DNA from: Pseudomonas purpurea
GTDB lineage: Bacteria; Pseudomonadota; Gammaproteobacteria; Pseudomonadales; Pseudomonadaceae
Assembly (NCBI RefSeq): GCF_039908635.1
Contig: NZ_CP150918.1
Coordinates: forward strand, 4,046,001-4,110,000
DNA: 64,000 nucleotides
Direction of reading: 5' to 3'
In this document: positions 45,693 to 54,281 of the stretch, piece by piece
How positions within the stretch are numbered: the stretch's first letter is position 1
Layout: every line of letters begins with the position of its first letter
Made by a program: the position numbers and the translations under genes
The notes under the pieces: model-generated
Told to the model about the DNA's origin: nothing
Database searches by the model: none
Seen by the model: the letters and a program-made list of their open reading frames with translations, nothing else

Positions 45693-46479
45693 TCAGACGT
45701 GGTACTTCACCAGCAAGCTCGTGGCGCTCTGATTGGTGGTGAAGTCTTTCGTGTCTTCGATGGCGTACTTGTTCTTCCAGTAGTCGTACTCGACACCGAC
45801 GTACAGCTGCTTCTCGCCCCAGTGCAAGGCTTTGCCCAAGTCGTACTTGATCTGTGGGTTGAAGTGCAGGTTGGCGTGGTAGGTGCCTTGGCTGTTTTTG
45901 TCGTTGTCGACCACCCAGTCCATATAACCGTCGATCAGCACACTGGAGCTGCCCACCGGGATGGTGTAGGACCAGACTGGGGTGATCTGCCAGATGTTGT
46001 TACCCGGGCGTTTGTCGTCGGTATGGCGATTGTAGAAGTTCAACTGGAAGTAATCGAAACCAGGAATCGCCAGGTCGAAGCCCGGACCGATCAGGTAGGA
46101 GTTGACATCGCCTTCACCGGTCTCGTAGGTCATGGCCAGCAGGACGTCCTTGATCGGGCCGAATTCGAGTTTCTGGTCGAAGATCTTGCCGAACGACAGG
46201 CGCGGGCTGAACTCACCGTAGTACGTGTTATTGCCGACGTAGGCGTCAGGTTTGCCGTTGTAGAAAATCTTGTCGATGAACAGGAAGTTGTCCCCATATT
46301 TCCAGGCATCGGCGTGCTCGAAGGTCACGGTTTGCTGAATACTCGGGTTGATTTTGAAGTCTTTGCCGTAGAGATAGGTCAGGCTGTTGTTCTGCCACTG
46401 CAGCAGATCGCCGGCCATTGCCTGGCCCCCCCGCCAGCAAGGATCCCGCGAGCATCAGGCTAGTGCACGTATGTTTCAT
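45693..46479 (-). pseudogene. Tsx-type outer membrane channel (copy 3), frameshifted in the signal peptide
   Basis: Inverted copy of the tsx2 unit. The signal peptide (MKHTCTSLMLAGSLLAGG) is in one frame and the mature barrel (MAGDLLQWQNNSLTYLYGKD to LLVKYHV) in the next. The break is at a seven-base G run on the minus strand (about 46426-46432 on +), where six would give QAMAGDLLQW. Length is 787 bases, one more than copy 1. Translation could restart at the internal ATG (46418), but the product would lack a signal peptide. Confidence 0.87.
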
Positions 46480-46992
46480 TCGGTTGCTCCCAAAGTAAGT
46501 GGTTCCACGTTTTTTTGAATCGGCGCTCTGGTGTGGCGCCTTTTTTCGCTGCTAAAAAAATCATCCAAGCGGTCAGTTTCAGAGCCCGGCAAGCGCTGGG
46601 CCAGGCTTTTAAAAAGCAAAAGAACGCCCATTCGGCTGTTGGAAAACAGTCGATCAAGCGTCCGTTCGGTTTTTATTGGGGTGTGCCTTGTGACCGTCCA
46701 GAGCCGGGATAAGTTGGCTTTCTGGTCAGGAATTAAATCCGGGCTTTTTTTAGACCCGATTCAGGCGGCCGCGGAGAATACTGGCTCCCGCGCCATGGCT
46801 CAAGTGCCCCGCAACGGAGCACCGCTATCAAATCTGTCATCGTGTTGCTCCTCGATTGTTTTTATTGTTAAGGCGCAGACAGCCGCTGACGGCGACCGGG
46901 CGTATCGCCGGCCGGTCTGTCATGCGGGTATTTCGTGTCACAGGTCAAACCGGATAAAGATGAAAGGGCGAGCAGGTCGCCCCCGTTATCCG
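46480..46992. other. Right arm of inverted duplication: tsx leader and relic of a deleted tsx1
   Basis: No intact gene. Bases 46480-46830 mirror the spacer before tsx2. Around 46838-46870 the minus strand keeps the tsx1 leader (AACAATAAAAACAA, GAGGAGCAACACG, ATG at 46840). It then jumps straight to sequence equivalent to the 3' side of tsx1 (GGGGCACTTGAGCCATGG). So the tsx1 coding part was lost from this arm. Confidence 0.8.
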
Positions 46993-47268
46993 TCAGTGCT
47001 GATGAGCGTGGCACTCGTTGTTGGCAGCCCGTTCTGCGCCGCCGAGAATGTTGAACAGCAGGTTCAACGAGAGGGCTCTGAGGGTCGCCATGGCAATGCC
47101 GCTGTGGGTGATCGGGCTCATCCACAACGGCAGGTGGGCGAAGAATTCCGGGCGAACCACCGGGATCAGGCCCATGCCGATACTCACCGCCACCAGTAAC
47201 TGATTGCGACGGTCGGCGATGTCGGCTTCCTGGAGGATCTTGATCCCGGTGGCCGCGACCATGCCCCG
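46993..47268 (-). pseudogene. 3' fragment of the NCS2 permease (inverted partial duplicate)
   Basis: 89 codons (MVAATGIKILQEADIADRRN to AANNECHAHQH) differ at only about five positions from the C-terminus of the full permease at 35479-36837. Upstream of the internal ATG the match stops after a few bases at about 47268, which marks the duplication breakpoint. There is no start signal, so it is a non-functional remnant. Confidence 0.92.
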
Positions 47269-47304
47269 CCGATTCTCGGGAGCAAAAACCAGCCGCTATG
47301 GATC

Positions 47305-48477
47305 TCACGCCGAAACCACAGGCTCCGCCAAGCCCAAAAACCGGCACAATTCCCCGCGCTTGGCCAAGGCATCGCGCCGCCCCAACTCGATCAGCTCGCT
47401 GCAATACCCCGCCTCGAACAGCAGATAACTCAGCACCCCGGCGCCGCTGGTCTTGGTCGCACCCGGCCCGCGCAGAAACAGGCGCAACGCCGCCGGCAAC
47501 TCCTGGCGATGGCGGGCGGCGATCTCATCGATCGGCTGGCTCGGCGCAATCACCAGCACCTCCACCGGCGCCACGCCCAGGCTGCGGGTCGGCGTACCGG
47601 CCGGCATCAAATGGCTGAACTGATTCAAGCGCTGCAACAACTCGATATCACTTTCCAGGCTATCAATGAACGTACTGTTGAGCATGTGTCCACCGATCTG
47701 CGCCAGCGACGGCTGCTGACCGGTGTAAGTACGCTGCAAGGGATTGTCGGGATCGACGCCGCGCGGGTTGCCGCTCACCCCCACTACCAGCACGCGGCTC
47801 GCCCCCAGATGCAAGGCCGGGCTGATCGGCGCCGACTGACGCACCGCGCCGTCGCCGAAATACTCGTTGTCGATCTTCACCGGCGCAAACAACAACGGGA
47901 TGGCTGAACTCGCCAGCAAATGCTCGACAGTCAACTGCGTGGGAACACCGATGCGCCGGTGACGCAACCAGGCGTCGATGGTCCGGCCGCCCTGATAGAA
48001 CGTCACGGCTTGCCCCGACTCGTAGCCGAACGCCGTGACCGCCACCGCATGCAGTTGCTTTTGTGCGATGGCTTCGCTGATACCCGAGAGGTGCAGTTTG
48101 TCGTTCAACAGGTCCCGCAGCGGTGAACTGTTGAGCAGCGCCACCGGCACCTGAGCGCCGATGCCCAGCAGGCTGTGGCTGACAAACCGGGTAGCCTGAT
48201 GGATCACGCCGGGCCAGTCGCTGCGAAGCACCCGATGACTGCGAAAGCCTTGCCAGAATGCAGTCAGGCGCTGGATCGCTGCCGTGAAGTCCATGGCCCC
48301 ACTGGCCAGGCTGACCGCGTTGATCGCCCCGGCCGAGGTGCCGACGATCACTGGAAACGGGTTCGCCGCACCGGCCGGCAACAGCTCGGCAATCGCCGCC
48401 AGCACCCCCACCTGATACGCCGCCCGAGCCCCGCCGCCGGAAAGAATCAACCCTGTAACCGGTTCTGCTGGGCTCAT
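47305..48477 (-). CDS. Patatin-like phospholipase
   Basis: 390 residues. The patatin catalytic core is complete: oxyanion loop SGGGARAAYQVG at 13-24, nucleophile elbow GTSAG with S48, and the catalytic aspartate in FGDGAV. A C-terminal region of about 100 residues follows. Such proteins release fatty acids from phospholipids. There is no signal peptide or type V secretion domain, so it is probably intracellular. The ATG has GGAG eight bases upstream. It lies immediately beside the duplication breakpoint, but its own end appears intact. Confidence 0.92.
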   Translation of the reverse strand: MSPAEPVTGLILSGGGARAAYQVGVLAAIAELLPAGAANPFPVIVGTSAGAINAVSLASGAMDFTAAIQRLTAFWQGFRSHRVLRSDWPGVIHQATRFVSHSLLGIGAQVPVALLNSSPLRDLLNDKLHLSGISEAIAQKQLHAVAVTAFGYESGQAVTFYQGGRTIDAWLRHRRIGVPTQLTVEHLLASSAIPLLFAPVKIDNEYFGDGAVRQSAPISPALHLGASRVLVVGVSGNPRGVDPDNPLQRTYTGQQPSLAQIGGHMLNSTFIDSLESDIELLQRLNQFSHLMPAGTPTRSLGVAPVEVLVIAPSQPIDEIAARHRQELPAALRLFLRGPGATKTSGAGVLSYLLFEAGYCSELIELGRRDALAKRGELCRFLGLAEPVVSA

Positions 48478-48518
48478 CGCAACACTCCATTGCAAGGGAT
48501 CTGGTTGACGGGATCGCG

Positions 48519-49451
48519 TCAGCCGCGCTTGTCGTACAGTTTCGGTTCGCCCGGTGGCCGGCTCTTGAAGCGGCGATGGGCCCAGAGGTATTGCTCGGGG
48601 CACTCGCGCACGGCGCTTTCGACCCATTGGTTGATGCGGATGCAATCGGCTTCTTCAGTTTCGCCGGGAAGCCCGCTCAACGGCGCGTGAATCACCAACC
48701 GATAACCGCTGCCGTCCGCCAGACGCTCCTGGGTAAACGGCACCACCAGTGCCTTGCCCAAGCGGGCGAACTTGCTGGTCGCGGTGACGGTGGCGGCCTG
48801 AATCCCGAACAACGGCACGAAGATACTTTGCTTGGCGCCGTAGTCCTGATCCGGCGCGTACCAGATCGCCCGCCCGGCGCGCAGCAACTTGAGCATGCCG
48901 CGCACGTCGTCGCGCTCGACCGCCAGCGAATCCAGGTTGTGCCGCTCACGGCCCCGACGCTGGATAAAGTCGAACAACGGGTTCTTGTGTTCGCGGTACA
49001 TGCCATCGATGGTGTGCTGCTGGCCGAGCAACGCCGCGCCGATTTCCAGCGTGGTGAAATGCAGCGCCATCAGAATCACGCCCTTGCCGTCCCGCTGGGC
49101 CTGTTTCAAATGCTCCATCCCTTCGACATGGGCCAGGCGCGCCAGGCGCGGCTTGGCCCACCACCAGCTCATGGCCATCTCGAAGAAGGCGATGCCGGTG
49201 GACGCGAAGTTGTCCTTGAGCAGGCGTTTGCGTTCGGCGGCGGTTTTTTCCGGGAAACACAGCTGCAAATTGCGCTGGGCGATGCGCCGTCGGTCGCCGG
49301 CCACCCGGTACATCACCGCGCCCAGGCCTCGGCCAATGCGCAGCAAAACCGGATAAGGCAGTTGGACAATCAGCCACAAAAGGCCCAAGCCCAGCCACAG
49401 AGGCCAAAAGCGTGGAAGAAAAAATGCAGCTCGAAAGTGCGGGCGATCCAT
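48519..49451 (-). CDS. lpxL: Lipid A lauroyl acyltransferase (LpxL/HtrB type)
   Basis: 310 residues. It adds a secondary acyl chain to Kdo2-lipid A or its Pseudomonas equivalent at the inner face of the membrane. An N-terminal membrane anchor (FFLPRFWPLWLGLGLLWLIV) precedes the acyltransferase domain. The H-x4-D/E box appears as HFTTLE in ILMALHFTTLEIGAALLG, and the YRPH-equivalent is MYREHKNPLF. The downstream IWYAPDQDYG motif is conserved. The first ATG of the family-like part is used; the frame is open further but unrelated. It is divergent from minC. Confidence 0.93.
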   Translation of the reverse strand: MDRPHFRAAFFLPRFWPLWLGLGLLWLIVQLPYPVLLRIGRGLGAVMYRVAGDRRRIAQRNLQLCFPEKTAAERKRLLKDNFASTGIAFFEMAMSWWWAKPRLARLAHVEGMEHLKQAQRDGKGVILMALHFTTLEIGAALLGQQHTIDGMYREHKNPLFDFIQRRGRERHNLDSLAVERDDVRGMLKLLRAGRAIWYAPDQDYGAKQSIFVPLFGIQAATVTATSKFARLGKALVVPFTQERLADGSGYRLVIHAPLSGLPGETEEADCIRINQWVESAVRECPEQYLWAHRRFKSRPPGEPKLYDKRG

Positions 49452-49569
49452 TAACGATTCCGGAAAGACAAGGGCCGCGCATTCTACAACGGTTCGCCCG
49501 GCTTGCGGCTCGCGGGCGTTCTCGTTATAAGTCTCGGCACTTTTAGTGACAAGCCGTTGTATGCCGACC

Positions 49570-50307
49570 ATGAGCCAAACCGAACTGCTAGACCAAGATC
49601 CCGTGTTCCAGTTGAAGGGCAGCATGCTCGCCATCACGGTGCTGGAACTGGCCCGCAATGACCTCGACAACCTCGACCGCCAACTGGCCGCCAAGGTTGC
49701 CCAGGCGCCGAACTTCTTCAGCAATGCGCCGCTGGTCCTGGCTCTGGACAAACTGCCGCCTGGCGAAGGCGCGGTCGACCTGCCAGGGCTGATGCGCGTG
49801 TGCCGCCAGCATGGCCTGCGCACCCTGGCGATTCGCGCCAGCCGCATCGAAGACATCGCGGCGGCCATCGCCGTGGATTTGCCCGTGCTGCCGCCGTCCG
49901 GCGCCCGCGAACGCCTGCTCGACCCTCACGAGGGCGTCGTTGCGAAAAAACCGGAAAAACCACCGGAGCCGACGGTCAAACCGACCCGGATCATCACCTC
50001 GCCGGTGCGTGGCGGGCAGCAGATTTACGCTCAGGGTGGCGATCTGGTAGTGATTTCGTCGGTCAGCCCGGGGGCGGAACTTCTCGCCGATGGCAACATC
50101 CATGTATACGGCCCGATGCGCGGTCGTGCGCTGGCCGGCGTGAAGGGTGACACCAAGGCACGGATTTTCTGTCAGCAATTGAGCGCTGAACTACTCTCCA
50201 TCGCGGGCCATTACAAGGTTTCCGAAGACCTGCGGCGCGATCCGCTGTGGGGCTGCGGCGTACAAGTCAGCCTGTCGGGTGACGTGTTGAACATCATTCG
50301 GCTTTAA
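49570..50307 (+). CDS. minC: Septum site-determining protein MinC
   Basis: 245 residues. It blocks FtsZ assembly away from midcell. The N-terminal MinC_N domain (1-110) binds FtsZ. The C-terminal beta-helix domain (about 140-245: [39 protein letters not shown] region) binds MinD and the membrane. A proline/lysine linker joins them. Start at [11 protein letters not shown]. minD follows after 201 bases. Confidence 0.96.
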   Translation: MSQTELLDQDPVFQLKGSMLAITVLELARNDLDNLDRQLAAKVAQAPNFFSNAPLVLALDKLPPGEGAVDLPGLMRVCRQHGLRTLAIRASRIEDIAAAIAVDLPVLPPSGARERLLDPHEGVVAKKPEKPPEPTVKPTRIITSPVRGGQQIYAQGGDLVVISSVSPGAELLADGNIHVYGPMRGRALAGVKGDTKARIFCQQLSAELLSIAGHYKVSEDLRRDPLWGCGVQVSLSGDVLNIIRL

Positions 50308-50508
50308 CGGATACTGCCGCATTTTCCAAGCATCTCTAAAACGTAGCGAAAACGGCTCAAACGAAGTAGGAAAAAGGCGCAAAACAGCGTTTGCCAGCGG
50401 TAAACCCTGTTGTTGTCCAAATTCCAGCCAAGGCTGTCCGACTGCAGTAGTTTTTCAAGAGATGTTTTTCAGGGGCTAAATGTCCTTTTTCCTTAGGGGT
50501 GAAACACC

Positions 50509-51321
50509 TTGGCCAAGATTCTCGTGGTTACATCCGGCAAGGGTGGTGTGGGTAAGACCACCACCAGCGCCGCTATCGGTACCGGCCTCGCTCTGCGCGG
50601 CCACAAAACAGTCATCGTCGACTTCGACGTCGGTTTGCGTAACCTCGACCTGATCATGGGTTGCGAGCGTCGCGTGGTGTATGACTTCGTCAATGTGGTC
50701 AACGGCGAAGCCAACCTGCAACAAGCCCTGATCAAAGACAAGCGTCTGGAAAACCTCTACGTACTGGCCGCCAGTCAGACTCGCGACAAAGACGCGCTGA
50801 CCCAGGAAGGCGTGGAAAAAGTCCTGATGCAACTCAAGGAAGACTTTGAGTTCGTGGTCTGCGACTCCCCGGCGGGCATCGAGAAAGGCGCCCACCTGGC
50901 CATGTACTTCGCCGACGAAGCGATTGTCGTGACCAACCCGGAAGTGTCTTCGGTCCGTGACTCCGACCGCATGCTGGGCCTGCTGGCCAGCAAGTCGCGC
51001 CGCGCCGAAAACGGCGAAGACCCGATCAAGGAACACCTGCTGCTGACCCGCTACAACCCTGAGCGCGTGAGCAACGGCGAAATGCTGGGCGTCGAAGACG
51101 TCAAAGAGATTCTCGCGGTGACCCTGCTGGGCGTCATCCCGGAATCGCAAGCGGTCCTCAAGGCTTCCAACCAGGGCGTGCCCGTTATTCTCGACGACCA
51201 GAGCGACGCCGGCCAGGCGTACAGCGATGCCGTCGACCGTCTGCTGGGCAAGACCGTGGAGCATCGATTCCTCGATGTAGAGAAGAAGGGATTCTTCGAG
51301 CGCCTGTTTGGAGGTAGATAA
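50509..51321 (+). CDS. minD: Septum site-determining ATPase MinD
   Basis: 270 residues. The deviant Walker A motif [10 protein letters not shown] spans residues 9-18 with the signature lysine K11 and catalytic K16. The C-terminal amphipathic membrane-targeting helix ([12 protein letters not shown]) is intact. MinD dimerises on the membrane with ATP and recruits MinC; MinE releases it. The start is TTG, with AGGGG/GGTG upstream, which gives the exact family N-terminus [18 protein letters not shown]. Its stop overlaps the minE start by one base. Confidence 0.97.
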   Translation: MAKILVVTSGKGGVGKTTTSAAIGTGLALRGHKTVIVDFDVGLRNLDLIMGCERRVVYDFVNVVNGEANLQQALIKDKRLENLYVLAASQTRDKDALTQEGVEKVLMQLKEDFEFVVCDSPAGIEKGAHLAMYFADEAIVVTNPEVSSVRDSDRMLGLLASKSRRAENGEDPIKEHLLLTRYNPERVSNGEMLGVEDVKEILAVTLLGVIPESQAVLKASNQGVPVILDDQSDAGQAYSDAVDRLLGKTVEHRFLDVEKKGFFERLFGGR

Positions 51322-51575
51322 TGAATCTTTTTGACTTCTTTCGTGCCAACAAGAAAGTAAGCACCGCGTCGGTAGCGAAAGAGCGTCTACAGATCATCGT
51401 GGCGCACGAACGCGGCCAGCGCAGCACCCCTGATTACCTGCCAGCCTTGCAGAAGGAACTGGTGGAGGTGATCCGCAAGTACGTCAATATCGGGTCCGAT
51501 GACGTGCATGTCGCACTGGAAAACCAGGGCAGCTGCTCGATTCTGGAACTCAATATCACCCTGCCAGATCGCTGA
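51321..51575 (+). CDS. minE: Cell division topological specificity factor MinE
   Basis: 84 residues. The N-terminal anti-MinCD segment ([20 protein letters not shown], then [11 protein letters not shown]) and the C-terminal dimerisation domain are complete. MinE stimulates MinD ATPase and drives pole-to-pole oscillation. It shares one base with the minD stop (TAATG), so expression is coupled. Confidence 0.97.
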   Translation: MNLFDFFRANKKVSTASVAKERLQIIVAHERGQRSTPDYLPALQKELVEVIRKYVNIGSDDVHVALENQGSCSILELNITLPDR

Positions 51576-51622
51576 GTCGATCCGGCTGGGAACCACGGCA
51601 GTCAGAACACCTGCCGTTCCAA

Positions 51623-51713
51623 TGTGGGAGCGGGCTTGCTCGCGAAGGCCTCGGTACAGTCAACAGTGATGTTGGATGTTCCGGCCTCTTCGCGAGCAAG
51701 CCCGCTCCCACAC
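51623..51713. repeat. Paired REP element, second type
   Basis: TGTGGGAGCGGGCTTGCTCG and its inverse about 45 bases apart, between minE and the pseudouridine synthase gene. Confidence 0.92.
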
Positions 51714-51734
51714 GTTTGTTACGAGGCTGTTTTA

Positions 51735-52370
51735 ATGCCGTTGTCAAATGTCCACATCATCCATCAGGACGCCGCCGTACTGGTGGTAAACAAGCCTACC
51801 CTGCTGCTCTCGGTGCCTGGCCGCGCCGACGACAACAAGGATTGCCTGATCACTCGCCTGCAAGAGAACGGCTACCCGGAAGCGCGCATCGTCCATCGGC
51901 TGGACTGGGAAACCTCCGGCATCATCTTGTTGGCCCGCGACCCGGATACTCATCGCGAGCTATCCCGGCAGTTTCACGATCGCGAAACCGAAAAAGCCTA
52001 CACCGCCCTGTGCTGGGGCCAGCCGGAGCTGGACAGTGGCAGCATCGATCTGCCGTTGCGCTACGACCCGCCGACCAAACCGCGTCATGTGGTGGACCAT
52101 GAGTTCGGCAAGAACGCGCTGACGTTCTGGCGCGTGCTGGAACGCTGTGGCGACTGGTGCCGGGTGGAACTGACGCCGATCACCGGCCGCTCGCACCAGT
52201 TGCGCGTGCATATGTTGTCCATCGGTCATCCGCTGCTGGGCGACGGGCTCTACGCCCATCCACAAGCACTCGCTGCCTGGCCGCGCCTGTGCCTGCACGC
52301 GAGCATGCTCAGCTTTACCCACCCGCAATCGGGCGAGCGCCTGCGTTTCGAGTGCCCGGCACCGTTTTAG
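51735..52370 (+). CDS. rluA: RluA family 23S rRNA/tRNA pseudouridine synthase
   Basis: 211 residues, the short form without S4 domain, as in RluA. The catalytic motif is HRLDWETSG with the essential aspartate. The late motif GRSHQLRVHMLSIGHPLLGD is standard. E. coli RluA modifies 23S rRNA U746 and tRNA U32; the same targets are likely here. The chosen ATG gives the family N-terminus; the longer frame begins inside the REP pair. Confidence 0.92.
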   Translation: MPLSNVHIIHQDAAVLVVNKPTLLLSVPGRADDNKDCLITRLQENGYPEARIVHRLDWETSGIILLARDPDTHRELSRQFHDRETEKAYTALCWGQPELDSGSIDLPLRYDPPTKPRHVVDHEFGKNALTFWRVLERCGDWCRVELTPITGRSHQLRVHMLSIGHPLLGDGLYAHPQALAAWPRLCLHASMLSFTHPQSGERLRFECPAPF

Positions 52371-52383
52371 CGGTTGCTACAGC

Positions 52384-52519
52384 CCTGTGGCGAGGGAGCT
52401 TGCTCCCGCTCGACTGCACAGCAGTCGTAAACCTCTGCATGCGGTGTACCTGAAGCACCGCGTTAACAGGATTCAGGGCCGCTTCGCTGCCCAGCGGGAG
52501 CAAGCTCCCTCGCCACAGG
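52384..52519. repeat. Paired REP element
   Basis: Outer arms starting CCTGTGGCGAGGGAGCTTGC are perfect reverse complements; about 75 bases lie between. Same type as 13091 and 35295, and the inner ATTCAGGGCCGCTTCGC stretch is shared with 13091. Confidence 0.92.
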
Positions 52520-52586
52520 TTCCGCACCTGACGCACTTTATTCGATCAATACGTTAAACTCCCGGCACTGCTGTCTGGAGCTACTT

Positions 52587-53876
52587 ATGCGCGAAGAGTT
52601 GAACCAAGGCCTGATCGACTTCCTCAAGGCCTCCCCTACCCCGTTCCATGCCACTGCCAGCCTTGTTCAGCGCCTGGAAGCGGCGGGTTATCAGCGCCTT
52701 GACGAGCGCGAGCCCTGGACCACCGAAGCCAATGGTCGCTATTACGTCACCCGTAACGATTCCTCGATTGTCGCGATCAAAATGGGCCGTCACTCACCGC
52801 TCCACGGCGGTATCCGCCTGGTCGGCGCGCACACCGACAGCCCGTGCCTGCGGGTCAAGCCTCAGCCTGAGCTGCAACGCCAGGGCTTCTGGCAACTGGG
52901 CGTCGAAGTCTACGGCGGCGTATTGCTCGCCCCCTGGTTCGACCGTGACCTGTCGCTGGCCGGCCGTGTCACCTTCCGCCGCGACGGCAAGGTCGAAAGC
53001 CAACTGATCGACTTCAAGGCGCCGATCGCAATCATTCCCAACCTGGCCATTCACCTCAACCGTGAAGCCAATCTGGGCTGGGCGATCAATGCACAGACCG
53101 AACTGCCGCCGATCCTCGCGCAATTTGCCGGTGACGAGCGCGTGGACTTCCGCGCCGTACTCACCGACCAACTCGCCCGTGAACACGGCCTTAACGCCGA
53201 CGTGGTGCTCGATTACGAGCTGAGCTTCTACGACACCCAAAGCGCGGCGGTCATTGGCCTGAACAACGACTTCATTGCCGGCGCGCGCCTGGACAACCTG
53301 CTGTCGTGCTACGCCGGCCTGCAAGCGTTGCTCACCAGCGACACCGACGAAACCTGCGTGTTCGTGGCCAACGACCACGAAGAAGTCGGTTCCTGCTCGG
53401 CGTGCGGTGCCGATGGCCCGATGCTGGAGCAAACCCTGCGCCGCCTGCTGCCTGAAGGTGACGAGTTCGTTCGCACCATTCAGAAATCGCTGCTGGTCTC
53501 GGCCGACAACGCCCATGGCGTGCACCCCAACTACGCCGACAAGCACGACGTCAATCACGGCCCGAAACTCAACGCCGGCCCGGTGATCAAGGTCAACAGC
53601 AACCAGCGCTACGCCACCAACAGCGAAACCGCCGGGTTCTTCCGCCACTTGTGCATGGCCGAAGAAGTCCCGGTTCAGAGCTTCGTGGTCCGCAGCGACA
53701 TGGGCTGCGGCTCGACCATCGGCCCGATTACCGCCAGCCACCTGGGCGTGCGCACGGTGGACATCGGCCTGCCGACGTTCGCCATGCACTCGATCCGCGA
53801 GCTGTGCGGCAGCCATGACCTGGCGCACCTGGTCAAGGTGCTGAGCGCGTTCTACGCCTGCCGCGAGCTGCCGTAA
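52587..53876 (+). CDS. apeB: M18 family aminopeptidase
   Basis: 429 residues. A dinuclear zinc aminopeptidase acting on N-terminal acidic or neutral residues. Zinc-site motifs are in order: [43 protein letters not shown] and the distal [19 protein letters not shown]. The C-terminus [14 protein letters not shown] with the last histidine is present. Standard length. A REP hairpin follows. Confidence 0.95.
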   Translation: MREELNQGLIDFLKASPTPFHATASLVQRLEAAGYQRLDEREPWTTEANGRYYVTRNDSSIVAIKMGRHSPLHGGIRLVGAHTDSPCLRVKPQPELQRQGFWQLGVEVYGGVLLAPWFDRDLSLAGRVTFRRDGKVESQLIDFKAPIAIIPNLAIHLNREANLGWAINAQTELPPILAQFAGDERVDFRAVLTDQLAREHGLNADVVLDYELSFYDTQSAAVIGLNNDFIAGARLDNLLSCYAGLQALLTSDTDETCVFVANDHEEVGSCSACGADGPMLEQTLRRLLPEGDEFVRTIQKSLLVSADNAHGVHPNYADKHDVNHGPKLNAGPVIKVNSNQRYATNSETAGFFRHLCMAEEVPVQSFVVRSDMGCGSTIGPITASHLGVRTVDIGLPTFAMHSIRELCGSHDLAHLVKVLSAFYACRELP

Positions 53877-53898
53877 CACCGGGTGAGTGATGGACCTC

Positions 53899-53928
53899 TG
53901 TGGCGAGGGAGCAAGCTCCCTCGCCACA
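53899..53928. repeat. Single collapsed REP hairpin after apeB
   Basis: Identical in sequence to the 30-base element at 33333; 14-base perfect arms with an AA loop. Confidence 0.9.
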
Positions 53929-54027
53929 CGGTCTTGCTGTGCTTCTGACTCGTTTCTGATACACATCACCTCCAGGCTCACAAAAGCCACCTAGACTGGA
54001 CGTATCCCTTCAAACAAGGTTGTCGCC

Positions 54028-54204
54028 ATGATCTCGATGTCCGCGTTTCACTCCATGCTCATTCCGATTCTCACCGGGATGATCCTGCTGGCCATCGGCT
54101 TCAATTTTCGCGACAAGAACGCTGGCGTGTTCTCGATGTGGATCGGCATGCTGCTGATCCTGGCTACCGTGGTTTACAAAATCCTCGCCAAACTCAACGA
54201 ATAA
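54028..54204 (+). CDS. Small two-helix membrane protein, hypothetical
   Basis: 58 residues: MISMSAFHSMLIPILTGMIL, then a short polar loop (NFRDKNAG), a second hydrophobic helix (FSMWIGMLLILATVVYKILA) and a charged end. An AAGG-type ribosome binding site is upstream (CAAACAAGG). It is not recognised beyond being a small inner-membrane protein. It sits 78 bases before the MscS-type gene on the same strand. Confidence 0.65.
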   Translation: MISMSAFHSMLIPILTGMILLAIGFNFRDKNAGVFSMWIGMLLILATVVYKILAKLNE

Positions 54205-54281
54205 AGCACCCGCCACCCTCGCATTGGTTCTGGTCGGCTCGTACACTCGGTCCACCCGCCCCTTTGGAGGTTGATCACCCA

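Noticed and set aside
46993..47262. Separate small membrane protein gene of 89 codons
   Set aside because: It is a nearly identical C-terminal piece of the permease at 35479 without a start signal, so it is a duplicate fragment.
36575..47268. Composite transposon or insertion sequence flanking the RHS genes
   Set aside because: No transposase gene or terminal inverted repeat of IS type is visible; the arms are duplicated host genes.
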